Assembly (NCBI GenBank): GCA_035610835.1
Contig: CM069457.1
Location: 36,110,553 to 36,174,552 of the forward strand
Direction: 5' to 3'
Origin: Ophiura sarsii
Lineage: Eukaryota > Echinodermata > Ophiuroidea > Amphilepidida > Ophiuridae
DNA: 64,000 nt
Shown one piece after another: positions 25,056 to 38,029 of the stretch (positions within the stretch are counted from its first letter, which is position 1; the number at the start of each line of letters is the position of its first letter). The notes beneath the pieces were generated by a model that was not told the DNA's origin, did not search any database, and worked only from the letters and a program-made list of their open reading frames with translations. The position numbers and the translations under genes were made by a program.

Positions 25056-25438
25056 CGCCTCCCCCAATATTGACTGTCTGTCGGTTGAGATTGGCACACT
25101 GTCGCTTTATTTGACAAGATGAATCATGGAATTATGATGGTCAAAAGTACACAGACGGAATTTTTTTCGCTGTGTCCCAAAAAGTTAATATTTTTGAGTT
25201 AGATGCTTGTTCAAAGCAAAAATTTTGGCGCGCTAGGCGCGCATTTCTTTCGTCGCCAAAATCTTGTCGGTTCACTTTCCTTTCACTTTCATTTGGTGCG
25301 ATCTGGTGTATACTTTTGACCGACCAAAATTTTAACGAAAAGCCACCTCTTCATTTCCAATAAATATGTTTGTTTTTTTATCAATGCACGAAAGAAGTTG
25401 AGCATTAGTTGGCGTTAGTATCTTTAATAACTCAAATA

Positions 25439-27296
25439 GGGGAATATGGGGCAACTGGACCGTGGGGCAAGTGGTCCGAAATGAAGGATTTTGTAAATGT
25501 ATGGGCATGCTGCTTTCTTTTGAACAGTACGACTTTTGTTGATACTTGACATATATCCGTACCTTCTACAATCCAAAACATTTGGAACTTTAGGGTATTT
25601 ACACATGTGATTTTTCTCCAGATCTTTGAAGCCAACTGCTTGAGTGACTGATTGAAAATTCACAGATAGTATGGGCGATATATGAAGATGGGTTTAGATC
25701 ATGTTTAATGTACTTTATATGATTAACAGATATGCAACAGTAAATATATACATTCAGTACATTCGTCTTAAGATTCTAGGTGCATATTGCATTTGATGGG
25801 TGCTATATTGTAGTGTGCTTTGGAATTTTCCGAAATATGATTAAAACCATAGGTTGTGGTTGAAATGACCGTAAAATGGCGCATATTGCGGCTCAGCTGC
25901 TAACTTGGAACATTGGTGGTTTGGCTTTCTGATCAATATTATCATTTAAAGAATGCTTCAACTTAAATCATTATGACGGGTATTCATTTAGTAGAGTTAT
26001 TAGTTTATGAATTTGCAAATAACAAAGTACACCATTTCTTATTTTATCTAAAGACACTCGTCTACTTATAGGACCCGAACGCCGTAATATTTGCGAATTC
26101 AAAGATACTCGCTGGCTACAGAAATCTGTGTAATGGCTAAAAACAAAAATGCAGTTTTGCCTTTTTTCTGAAATGTATTGGAGTTATTGATTGTCATGAC
26201 AAATGGTGGTATGTTTTAAAACATTTTGGCGTAAAATGTATTACGTCACAGGCGTGTTTGAATAATGTTTCATCTCGACAAAGTGCTACGTCATTTGTTG
26301 GGGCAAGTGGTCCGAAGGGGTATGGGGATTGGTCCGCCTGCAACAACTTAATCAAAATTGTAAAATTCATTTTGAAAATTAGTTGTTAGTGTCTATAAAA
26401 CATGACTCGGTATTGAAATGTGAATAGAATATGAAATGGTTCACATTCTTTCTAGTTCTTATACATTTTGGGGCATTTTGGGTCTAATACCACTATTTCT
26501 GATATTGAAGGATTACAATATGACATGAAATTGCTTTAGAATGGTTTAAAACTTCGGTATTATGAATTACATATTTATTGTATTTTAAATGGTGTCTGTA
26601 AAGGTATTTGCTATGACGAAATATCACGATTTATGTATTTTATCCACTGCTTTTTGTGTATATTAACCGTTGGGTCATCATATTGACTACCTTCCTCTGT
26701 AACATGAAAAGCTGGCTAACTATCAAGATGGTTTATTATAAGTACTAAATGATGATTATATGAAGTAAATAAAATCATTAAAGAAAGGGGTATATATAGA
26801 CAAATGTATGGGGCGTCTGAATATCACAACCATGTAACCATTTAACTAGGTTCATACCGTTTTATCTAATAAACGTGCAGTCGAAAATTGCGCTTGCTTT
26901 GTACACCTGGTTTTTACACGTTTACCACGAAAACTGTATAAAACATGGGTTTCATGAGACCTGTATCCTTTTTACACGTTAAATAATATGGAAATGAGTT
27001 TGTAAAGAAAATACTGCCTAATTACCGTGTTGTCAATCAATGATTTCTGTGTATTCTAACCGGTGGAACATATAGGACCAGTTGCCCCACAGATGGGGTA
27101 ACTGGTCCGTGCCAAGTAAAGTTTTTAGTTAGTGGTAATTGTCCTTTTGTTTGGATATTTTTTAACATTGATTATATGTTATATGTAAACAGTTACATGG
27201 GTGATATTTTTATAGCAATTCCATAAATATTTACACGAGCTTTAAGCTTTTATATCATGGAATATGCTTAACCGGACCAGTTGCCCCATCCTCCCC
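25439..27296. mobile_element. 1.86-kb TA-flanked element, GGGGCAACTGGTCC motifs
   Basis: Inverted ends GGGGAATATGGGGCAACTGG (left) and the mirror of GGGGAGGATGGGGCAACTGG (right) are flanked by TA. Block 1 has the empty site with one TA at 11,583-11,584, so the limits are exact. A GGGGCAA(C/G)TGGTCC phrase recurs near 25,463, 26,300, 27,080 and at both ends, possibly transposase sites. No long open frame, so non-autonomous. A second, interrupted copy starts near 61,945. Confidence 0.9.
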
Positions 27297-27298
27297 TA

Positions 27299-27900
27299 TA
27301 GAGTGTAACTTTGGCGCTGCTTTCTACTGAAGATAGCCACAATTAGATTATTATATAGCGATGGTATTTACTGAAATAGATCAATTAAGATCATACTAAA
27401 TATAACATCAACTATATTATTATCGTTGCTATCTACTAAAGATATCATCAACTATATTAATATCGTTGCTATCTACTAAAGATATCATCAATTATATTAT
27501 TATCGTTGCTATCTACTAAAGATAACATCAATTATATTGTTATAGTTTTGTTTATCTACTATAAAAGAGAGCATCAATTATATTGTCAAAAGCGTTGCTA
27601 TCTACTAAAGATAACATCAATTATATGATTATCATTGCTATCTACTAAAGATAACAACAATTATATTATTATCGTTGCTATCTACTAAAGATAACATCAA
27701 TTATATTATTATCGTTGCTATCTATTAAAGATAGCATCAATTATAGTGTTATAAGCGTTGCTATCTACTAACGAGAGCATATAAGCTTTGCAATTTACTC
27801 AAGGTAGCATAAATAATATTGTTATAGCATTGCTGTCTACTAAAGATAGCATCAATTATTTTGTTATAGCTTTACTTAACTACTGAAGCTAGCTCAAATC
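27299..27900. repeat. Second, diverged 43-bp satellite array
   Basis: About 14 degenerate units of the hairpin satellite (CTATCTACTAAAGATA with TCATCAATTATATTA), many shortened to about 36-38 bp by loss of part of TTATAAGCG. It occupies the same place relative to TIMP copy 2 as the large array does relative to copy 1, but was not expanded. Confidence 0.92.
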
Positions 27901-28064
27901 ATATCGTTATGAGCGTTGCTGTACTGAACACTGTTTAAACAAAGCTGTTAGGCCTGTAACGTAGTGCTACCTATAACAGTTAACGATTTGATTAACGAAG
28001 TTACCTCGTTATAAATCAAATCGTGATCATGATGACGGCTGTTCAAATGCTGTAAATACACCAT

Positions 28065-28072
28065 TGACGTCA
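28065..28072. promoter_or_regulatory. CRE-like palindrome TGACGTCA (copy 2)
   Basis: Counterpart of 15,688-15,695, about 650 bp upstream of the copy 2 start codon, in conserved sequence. Confidence 0.4.
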
Positions 28073-28893
28073 TGTATCATTGTCTTTTTACAAAGTTAAG
28101 AGACCGTAAAGTGTCTGGCAATCCTTTATAATTGTTTGAACCCAGATATTGACAGGTTAATGCAATGTTAGGCCAAGTAAAAAATAAAGTTGTTCCTCGT
28201 CCCCTCGCACATCTGTAATGATCTTTTTTCTTTATTTATTTCTTCCGTAATTTTTTCGTTAACATATTTTTAAAAAAAATACATCTTAGTAATAGTTTTA
28301 TTTTTTAGTCCAATGAGCATTTTTAAAGCAGGTTTTGTGTTAAAACCAACCACCCAGAACCATGAAATAAAACGATTTTACAAAGGCCTCGCCCTTCTCA
28401 AGTTACGCAACGAACCAATCAGGCAATACCATGCTGGTAATGGTGATGTCACATTATTTATTTTTAAAAAAGGGGGAAAGTGCCCTCATCCCCCATTTTA
28501 CCAAAAGTTAGGACGAGAAACTAGTTTATTTTTATTTTTAATTGACCTTATATATCATTGGCCTACAGTGCATAACTCGTGTGCCAGAGGCATGGCGAAA
28601 TGCTCAGTGCGAAATTACCGAAGCTTGCCATATAGAGCAGACACGTATTAACGACAAGTCGACATCCCACCTAATCCAAAATATTGCTTAACTTGTTGAC
28701 GACCGGTTACATTAGCAAAAAAGATGGAAACCATGATGAAATGGTGTATTTTTGTGTTTGTTTTAGTTGCAGTTTGTAACAGAATGACGGATGGATGTAG
28801 CTGTTTATTTCGGAATCCGCAACAACACTACTGCGACGCGGATTTCGGTAAGTAGACCTCATGAAAGACCTTGTACGGTAGGCTATACATGCT

Positions 28894-29166
28894 ACACTGT
28901 TAGAAGAAAAAAAGAGTGCTTCAGGGGTTCTTGGCTGTCTCGTATATGGAACCCTAAGGGTTTAAAGGTTCTTTGATTTTAAAGGACCCAAAAAGGTTCT
29001 GTAGAGAACCTTTAGAGGTTCTAAAGACCCATTTTTGCCAATTTTTGCCAATTTTTGCCCATTTTGAACCTTAAAATGGTTCTTTTTGGAACCTTTTAAG
29101 GTGCGCTAAAGGGGTTCCATATACGGGACACCCACGAACCCCTGAAGCACCCTTTTTTAAGAGTGT
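28894..29166. mobile_element. Palindromic MITE in intron 1 of TIMP copy 2
   Basis: Ends ACACTGTTAGAAG/AAAGAGTGCTTCAGGGGTTC and GAACCCCTGAAGCACCCTTT/TTTAAGAGTGT mirror each other, with GGTTCT/AGAACC phrases inside and TA on each side. It resembles the copy-1 element at 15,888-16,268 and is absent from copy 1 intron 1. Confidence 0.85.
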
Positions 29167-29194
29167 ATATGTATATTATAGTTGACCTGTTTGT

Positions 29195-30320
29195 CATTTC
29201 TGCGCCCCTCTTCCAAATCCGCAACAGTGACGAGGATTTCGGTAAAGAGACCTTGGAAATGGCCCAGCATTTAAAATGTTTAGTGTAAGTTATTGAAGGC
29301 ATAGACCTATTACATTGTCATTTCGGGACTCCCCTCTTCCAAATCCTGATGGGATACCGGTATAATTATAGTCTGCTTTAGTATACCTTTTTCCTTGTAC
29401 CGATAGAGGGCTCACTCCCCATGGACCGCTCCCATCCTCTGATCTCACCCCCGAAAAAAAGGTCTACTTGCATTGGATTGACCTTGCTGACCTCCGTATA
29501 CCTTTACACTAGTGCTAGTCCAAAAATTGGACGCATATGTAATGAGCAATTTGTTCGCGTGGGGTTCAAAATTGACCAATGGCAGACACGATAAATACGA
29601 ATGATATGAATATTTATATACCGTCTTCGCAGAGAGAAGAATCTTGTTCACTTTGATAAATTCAAAATGTCGATTTTCTGGCACTGTATAGCCGCCGTTT
29701 CGGTCTAAAATCACACTTTAGGGGGTTATCTTTGACATTGGTCCTCGCCCAAAATATCTTCGTCGGAGATATAGCTACATTTCCGCATATGTTACTATTT
29801 CCATGCTATTTCCTATCTTTCAATATCGTGTAATAAAAAACCTTTTTACGTCCAAACAGAGACAAATAATTTGATAATTGTTTACGATAACTATAGAAAC
29901 TCTTACACAGTCACAGAAATACCACCTTCACGCGTTTCTAGATGTACAAACAGCAAATTCAATATTAGCGCGTTATGAAGGGGTGTGATACTATCGTGAC
30001 GCACAAAAAGCATCGTCCCTAGTAATCCCTAGTGTGCTTAAAGCACAGTTCTTTTGTAAATCCAATGCCAGTAGACCTTGTATTTGGTCGGTTCTCGGAT
30101 GGGAAGTATCAGGGGGGGGGGGGTTCGATTGTGTGACAGTGAAATTATACAAGGCATACGAGTAGACTTGTATTTGGTCGGTTCTCGGATGGGAAGTATC
30201 AGGGGGGGGGGGGGTTCGATTGTGTGACAGTGAAATTATACAAGGCATACGAGTAGACTAGTATAATTACGGCTGCCGCAACGACACTGCGACACGGAGT
30301 TTTGTTAGTAAACCTCGCAA
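29195..30320 (+). pseudogene. Exon-1 echoes inside TIMP intron 1 (copy 2)
   Basis: Fragments resembling the exon-1 3' end recur: CCAAATCCGCAACAGTGACG/AGGATTTCGGTAAAG near 29,213-29,250 (with a usable GTAAAG donor), CTCTTCCAAATCCTGATGG near 29,335, and CGGCTGCCGCAACGACACTG/CGACACGGAGTTTTG near 30,271-30,305. None keeps a full open exon. Confidence 0.55.
30071..30258. repeat. Tandem duplication, 91-bp unit x 2
   Basis: GTAGAC(C)TTGTATTTGGTCGG through a G run to GAAATTATACAAGGCATACGA occurs at 30,071 and 30,162; a third start (GTAGACTAGTATAATT) is at 30,253. Confidence 0.92.
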
Positions 30321-31590
30321 TTGGCCCTGCAATATGAAGGTAAAAGATATAAGTTTTTCCAAGCAATACTTCTCTTTGTGTAAACATAAATATTTTTATA
30401 ATATGCTATTCTTTAGGACTTCTTACTTACAATACCTTGGAGAAGAAGTGGGCAACTTCTCCTCCCATAGGCGTCAGCCGCGCCATGGGCATTTGCTAGA
30501 TGGTCAACTCTCATGAAAATAGTGCAAATGAGATTTCAGAAGTTGAAGAAAAAAAATTGTCTCCAATTTTATTTATTACGCTATTTTTTTAATAATAGAG
30601 ATGTACTGGATACTAGATTAAATTTTGTGAACAACACTCATTGCATTTTTGTACAATATAACGTTGAATTCAAATTATAATATCACTTTTGTACAGATTT
30701 TATTCCATGTTTATTACGTTATCTACTGCCTATCAGCTCTAAATCAGAACGAGTTTACAAAACTGTGATGCCAAAAACACAAAATGTACTTACGAAAGCA
30801 TACTTCTATCAATGACAGCGAACAAAATGCAATGTAATTCTGTAAATTGCAAGTATTATGAATCGTTTTTGGTCTCATTTTACTGTATGAACCTCAGCTT
30901 TAAATCTAAAAAATGCACGGTTTTCCAAAATGAATATCTTTGTGCAAAGTATACAATTGGCCCTGCAATATGAAGGTAAAAGAGATAAGTTTTTCCAAGC
31001 ATACTTCTCTTGTGTAAACATAAATATTTTTATAATATGCTAATTCTTTAGGACTTCTTACTTACAATACCTTGGAGAAGAAGTGGGCAACTTCTCCTCC
31101 CATAGGTGTCAGCCGCGCCATGGGAATTTGCTAGATGGTCAACTCTCATGAAAATAGTGCAAATGAGATTTCAGAAGTTGAAGAAAAAGAATTGTCTCCA
31201 ATTTTATTTATTACGCTATTTTTTAATACTAGAGATGTACTGGATACTAGATTAAAATTTTGTGAACAACACTCATTGCATTTTTGTACAATATAACGTT
31301 GAATTCAAATTATAATATCACTTTTGTACAGATTTTGTTTCCATGTTTATTACGTTATCTACTGCCTATCAGCTCTAAATCAGAACGAGTTTACAAACTG
31401 TGATGCCAAAAACACAAAACTGTACTTACGAAAGCATACTTCTATCAATGACAGCGAACAAAATGCAATGTAATTCTGTAAATTGCAAGTATTATGAATC
31501 GTTTTTGGTCTTCATTTTACTGTATGAACCTCAAGCTTTAAATCTAAAAATGTACGGTTTTCCAAAATGAATATCTTTGTGCAAAGTATA
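30321..31590. repeat. Tandem duplication, ~636-bp unit x 2
   Basis: TTGGCCCTGCAATATGAAGG starts both copies (30,321 and 30,957); each ends at ATCTTTGTGCAAAGTATA. The unit spans host intron and the left end of the inserted element, so it arose after that insertion. The copies are nearly identical, hence young. Confidence 0.95.
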
Positions 31591-34137
31591 AAATATATCA
31601 TTAATCGTATCTTTTTCCAATCGTTATGTGTTTTTAAAATTAGCTCAGAAACAATAATATTATGCTTTACTAATAACGCTGGCATTGGTACTCTGACTTT
31701 ATAGGGTGGGTAACGTAATAAACATATACAAACACATGTAAACAAATATATTCAACATCGACCAAGGCAGTTTATTTTGTACACAAACACATCTTGTCGC
31801 CATACATTGAAGCCCATTTGACAATATAAAGCAGTAAAAAGCAGTATACACACTTGTAAATTACACCAGAATGCAATTTTAACGACGAGGATGGATAACG
31901 TAATAAACATAGTCGCAAAACTGTTTTAGTGCATGATTTTCAAACGCTTAGTTTTACATCACAACACATTTATTTTATATTCAATCTTCTTTTACCAACG
32001 GAAAAACAAACACAAAGTAATATTGCTTACCATATATATAATCTCACTTAACTTGTTTGAAATGACACAAGCACATATTAATTAATACCTCAAATTCTAA
32101 ACATCCACAACGATAATATACAGAACTAAGTACTATCAAATGAAATATAATTTTCTATGTATTAAGCGCCATCAGTGTATTCAGCAATACCTAGTAAATG
32201 GTATTTTAGTAAGTTAAGTTGCCCAAAATCCACCGAAAGACAGTTCTATATATTGTCGACTTGCTCTTTTGATGTAGGGTAAATATGGTGAATAGCGTAA
32301 TAAACATGGTCACTAAATCGACAGTAACATGGCACTTTACAGGTATGTTGTTATACCATGACATTATTTACCTGTATGTAAATTACAATAGCACTAAATA
32401 TTGAATAGCCTTGTATCTCTTAAAATTAGTAAGATATTGATTTGTTTTTCATTTTAAATGATGGTAGTAAATTTGTAATAAGACTGGACTCTGATGACCT
32501 TTTTTTGTCTCCACTATTGCATTTGGTTCTGCCGGTATAGCCCATTGGTTTTTTGCACTGTGTCGCCCATATTCCCTGTATAATAATGATAACAAAAACA
32601 AAACAAAGTAGATTGCAAATATTGCAGTTGTTTCGCTAGGTATACCGTATTTATTCACACAATTATATGAATTGGTTTATTACGTTATCCAATAGTCATA
32701 TAACTATGCATCATTGAAGCATGCAAACAAATTGAGATTGTGTCAGTATGTGAGACAATATGTATGTACTCTAAATTAACATTCATAAACACATAATAAA
32801 TGTTGAATCACTGTGAACAGGGTGCAATTGTATTTATCAAATGATGAAAACTGTATTACGTTATCCATTATAAGGTGTTTCAGTCCTGACATAGAATAGT
32901 CCACATATTAAAATTATAACATTTGGATACAGTGTATGATACTCAAGTACATCAATCATGAAAGTTACTGAATTGACGCCAACATTGACATGAGAATAGA
33001 CAATGAGGTTGGTTACGTTATCCTGTTTATTACGTACGTTATGGCGACAGCAACAGTGCCTAGTGCTAGCTTATAACATATATACAAAGCAACTAATGTA
33101 GACGTTAGCGATACCTTCTTCATTTCTTCACATTATAAACCTCATTTCGATATCATAGGTCCATTTTCAATGTTCTTAGAGATCTATAATGACTTCAACC
33201 TGTCATTCAGCTTAATTTTCATATTACTTACAAGATAAAAATAAGGAATTCTTACCATTCGTCGTGATTTTTTCGCACTGTACTTTCAACGAGTATTCTC
33301 CATGTATGCCTGCGAAAATGGCCTGCCACATGTCTTTGCTTATACAGTCGTAGAGTGTGGCTTTCTCTTTACTCGATTTATTCAATAACGTAATAAACGA
33401 TAACGTAGTAAACTTTTTCTTACACATAGGACCATGTAGACGATCTGGAAAGAGCTAAGCGAGTGCTCGAAGTAACCGCAGAGTCTATGTAGATGTATCA
33501 AATAGGTTTTTAACGAAAAAGTGTTTTTTGATACTTAGTTCGGGAGAAATCTGAATAACGTAATAAACATCCTTAACAAGGTCGCATGCTTTGCAGCATT
33601 TTGATTTTTTCTCAAGGTCAGACATGCTACTAACAAAATTGAAAATAATATTTTCCAACACCAATGTTATTTTAGATTCAGAATATGTACATTTAAATGT
33701 TTAACTCGTAATTTTGAACAACTATAAATCGCAGGTAACGTAATAAATATCAATATCTCGGACAGAATATATTAAATTGAAACAGGTTAACATTGTAAAA
33801 AATGTGCATTTTTTTTCTAACCATGGAATATTGCTATATGTTCCCTACAAATTAGTACACGTTTTGTAGAAAGTGTTGTACTTTTCGTATTGTAATTAAT
33901 AAAGGCAACATTTACTTTTATGCCGCGGACATGGACATTTCGCTAATTTGGGGTATAAAAGCGCAAAATTGGTGGTGAAAACACGATCAGAAGTATAGCA
34001 AAGTATATATGTCCAAATAGAAAACATCGAGATCTATCCAGAAAATAAGTTTTTCAAGCAAGAAAACATTGTATAAAACGGTATTGGACCAAAGACATCA
34101 AAAAGTTCATTTTGCACTGTTTTCATGAGAGTTAACC
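30502..34137. mobile_element. Insertion with GGT(C/T)AACTCTCATGAAAA ends and TAACGTAATAAAC motifs
   Basis: The left end GGTCAACTCTCATGAAAATA (30,502; repeated at 31,137 by the local duplication) and the right end, mirror of GGTTAACTCTCATGAAAACA (to 34,137), are inverted repeats. Copy 1 has the uninterrupted site near 17,492 (GCTAGATGCTTCTATA). Inside, a GATAACGTAATAAACAT motif occurs about a dozen times in both orientations. No open frame above about 80 codons and no transposase signature, so it appears non-autonomous and unclassified. Confidence 0.8.
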
Positions 34138-34579
34138 ATCTTCTATATCTTACAAGTGGCATTTCACCCTGGATCTTCAGTTGGATGGGGAAGAGAGAAG
34201 AGCATATACCTGTTGTTGGGAGGCGGCATATCATTTTAATTCAAAGTTTCAGTGGTAAATAAACATTTTTTTATTTTGCGTTTCATTTATCAGCCTACGT
34301 GTAACAACAATGTTGCTTTATTTCTACTTGTCTTACAGTTGTAAGAGCCATTATTGAGAAAAGGAGAGGTTACTCCACCGGGCAGTAAAGACCCCCCACA
34401 AATCTTATACCACGTCAAAGTCCAACAGGTGTTTAAGGGTAAAAAACAATCTGAAGCATAAGAAGGTCACCATTGAAACGCGAAAGGAGAGTAGCTCGTG
34501 TGGTAATCCCAATCTGGTGATCGACACAAGTTATGTTATATCCGGTAGGTATGGACTGTTTTGGAGGGCGTGGTTACTA

Positions 34580-35066
34580 CCGCGATAGTGGTAGAGATCG
34601 CATATTTTTGGCGGCGAACCATCTAGCTTGCTGAAAAAACACGCATCCTAGGTACAACAGCGCCCTCTACGATAGGGGTAGAGTTCGCGCAAAATAGGGG
34701 TTGAGTTCGCAAATTCTACACGGGTCGGTTGGGCTCATCTATATAAATTGGACCTAACTTAAATCGGTTCGTAACAAGCCGGGTTTAGTCGCCTCGGCCG
34801 CAGGCGGCCTGCGGCTCCTTTTCTTACTAGCGCCTTGCGGCGGGCTATCCGCGTACGGTGCCTTCGGCCCCGCTTGACACTGTGAGCACGGAACAGAATC
34901 AAGTGAAGATTTATTTACAAATAATATTTTCGTATAATGTATACGGTACTTGTTGTTGTAGGTGTATTTTTGAGGTATCGACCGTGCTGTATTGTGGAGT
35001 TACTAATTTTCAGCAGCCAGGTACCCTTTTTCAGATCGCTCGCGATCTAAACCCTTTTGGCGTTAC

Positions 35067-35098
<32 letters not shown>

Positions 35099-35356
35099 TA
35101 CTCGAATTTGAAAGAGGGTAGGGTTTGTGACGGGGCAGTCTGAAAACAGGGGCTTACCGAACTGACACAACCTGAATTGGGGGTCTTATGGAACACTGAT
35201 GGCATCTAACGGGAGAGTTTGGATTGTAAAGCTTGTGGAACGACTTATCAGTAATGAGATGCTTATGAGAGGCTGACAGGCCGTGAAAAGGGGGTATTGG
35301 TAGCCGCACATATACCTGTATGGCCAATATACGTGAGTACTCCCCCCCCCCACTAA
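34580..35356. mobile_element. Insertion in TIMP copy 2 intron 2, class unknown
   Basis: Copy 1 runs directly from GTGGTTACTA to TATTCCATATCATATTATGC (about 17,940-17,965). In copy 2 the same flanks are separated by about 780 bp that includes a G run at 35,071-35,099 and no gene. Terminal repeats are not obvious. Confidence 0.65.
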
Positions 35357-35820
35357 TGTTATTCCATATCGTATTATGCAAATGATCTATAATGGTTTCC
35401 TATATCCTCCCTTCATGATAAGTAGTCATTTACCATAGACCTCTATGGCTTGATTGCAATCGACAACAAAGATTCCAAAAAATGGCAATGAGAATGGAGT
35501 AAAGTTATTATACCACAAACGTCACAAATTGTTCATATAAAACACTATGCATAGGCTATTTATTGGTCGTACCGCAAGCCAAGTGGTCAATACGCATCAT
35601 AGAGCCACGAAGGACCGCACTACATTGTAGTTTCCATGTTTAATAGTACTTCAGTAGCACCGTGGCTTGATAATCCCTTTTTAATATAATCGAATGACAC
35701 ACCGTATTATGACAACATTGAGCATTATTTGTTAGAAAAATAATTATCGAACCGAAATTACGTAATTATATAAAATTTAGAACAAAACATCATGCTAGTC
35801 ACAAAAACGAATACAACTGC

Positions 35821-35990
35821 CATCACTCAACATGCTATTTTTAAAATTCGCGGCCATCGAAAGTCCCGGTGTCGATGACGTCATGGGTATCAGTGCTCAA
35901 TTTTGCACATGTGCATTGTATAACTATGACTTCATCGACACCGGGACTTTGAATCGCCGCGAATTTGAAATATTGCATGTTGAGAGATGG
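35821..35990. mobile_element. 170-bp fold-back element, ~65-bp arms
   Basis: The left arm CTCAACATGCTATTT...AAAGTCCCGGTGTCGATGAC is mirrored by CTTCATCGACACCGGGACTT...ATTGCATGTTGAGAG around a short centre. Absent at the matching place in copy 1. No coding capacity. Confidence 0.85.
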
Positions 35991-36824
35991 CGGTTTTTAT
36001 TTGTTTTTGTCATAAGTGTGGTGTTTTGCTCTATATAATTACAAAAGTTGGGCTTGATAGTTATTTTTCTAACATATAATGCACAATTTTATGCTTGCGG
36101 GACACCTCCTTTAAAAGAATCCCAATTTCATTTGTGCACGGTCATGACAGTAGTGTGTGGTTGTACAATGCACTCAATACCTTTCGTGACCACATATTCA
36201 ATGATTCGTAGCGGATTTAAAAAGTATGAATTCCAAAGCATGTTAAAATAACAAACTCTAAGATCTTTGGCAAATTGACAAAAGAAATATGTATGCAAGT
36301 TCCAGTATAACCCGAAAAAGTATAGGAAGTTCCAATGTCGTATAAAATAACCGGGGGGGGGGGGGGGTGGGGGGTGTAACCAACGTATTATTTGGTATGT
36401 GCCGCTCTAATGGGGTTGCACGGGGTATGATTTATGCTGGAAAACCCTGAACATGTGTCCGACGCAACAAAAAAAACCTCAGTCAAATCAACCTGTTAAA
36501 AAATAATTTGAGTACCACCCCTTCCAATAACCTCTGATATGTGACCCCTCGGATCCCCCTGGCGCGATTTCGATTCACCTGGAGGTGTCCTAGATGCTGA
36601 AGTCACCGCAAACACGTTTATCACAATTTACCCTGTATGCTGAGTTTTAAAATTTCAAAAACGCTGGGCTGGGCAACATTTTAAAAACATTGTCATAAAT
36701 AAATTGGCTGATTGAAATATTTCAATCTTTTAGCGATTGAAATCTAAGAATCAATCTAAAAAGATTGAAAAATAGATTGAAATTGTTTTTTGGATTGACT
36801 TTTACACTTTTTGTAGACTGAGTC

Positions 36825-36905
36825 TTTACTGTCCGAGTCCGAGACCAAGACCGAGTCCTTCATTTCCGAGTCCGAGTCCCGGGTCCGAGTCCCGAGTCCT
36901 TATAT
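36825..36905. repeat. GAGTCC/CCGAGT simple repeat
   Basis: Irregular hexamer tract (TCCGAGTCCGAG, GGGTCCGAGTCCCGAGTCC) in copy 2 intron 2, not seen in copy 1. Confidence 0.85.
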
Positions 36906-37467
36906 ATAATTTAAGTCTGTTGCCATGTCATCAATTCTTCTATCTATAATAGGCCAACATATCAGTGACGTCAACATAATGATGCATTTTAACTTTCGCA
37001 TCCCCATACATGTTAAAAATGTTGATACCATTTTTAATTATTGGCGTAAGAATTGATTCAGATATTCAAAAAGTGTCCAGAAGTTCAGAGATTGAGAAAT
37101 ATACTAGTAGTTACGTTGTACATTTCAGGTTATATCGAAGGTGGCCAGCTGCATCACAGCAATTGTGATCTCTACTTGGAATGGAACCAAGTAACAGAAC
37201 TTCTGTTCTCTGAAGTGAATGGGAACAATTGTGCGAAGTAAGTATTCCAACATGCATACACGGAAAAGTTTAGAAAGGGATCTTGAGCCACATCAAACTA
37301 TAACATTTTTATACCAGAACCTCGGCGATCACATCAATAAATATATATAACCTTCCAGTACCCCCCCCCCCCCCTTAAATTTTGAACCTTGGGCTAAAAT
37401 AGAAAGAGGTTTGTTTGCCCAAACAAGGGGGGGGGGGGATAGTGGGTCGGTCGCACGGTCGATTACT

Positions 37468-37711
<244 letters not shown>

Positions 37712-37926
37712 ATAGACTTTGGAGTACTATTCTAAAGCGTACCCAACACTTCCATTAAAGAAAAAGACTATGCAATTTTGTTTTTAATTACTTTCACGTT
37801 TGTTTAAAAAGCACCATACCAACAAAAAGCACCATACCAACAAAAAAGTGAAGTCTAAAATCTAAGGGTAAAGCATGTGTGCTGAATGCAAGGGTGACAG
37901 TCTTGCAGCCCGAAGTATAAACCCGT

Positions 37927-37985
37927 ATAAACAACAACTAAACAACAACCACAACAAATAGTAATCGACCGTGCGACCGCCCACT

Positions 37986-38028
<43 letters not shown>

Positions 38029-38029
38029 T
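37927..38029. repeat. Inverted duplicate of the microsatellite flank
   Basis: AACAACAACC... AATAGTAATCGACCGTGCGA/CCGCCCACTA plus a ~42-nt C run is the reverse complement of 37,427-37,480 (G run, TAGTGGGTCGGTCGCACGG, TCGATTACTATTTGTTG). Copy 1 lacks it: there CCCGTAGTACAAACCC runs straight on to AAACCATGTTTG. This is a local inverted duplication, possibly by template switching. Confidence 0.88.
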
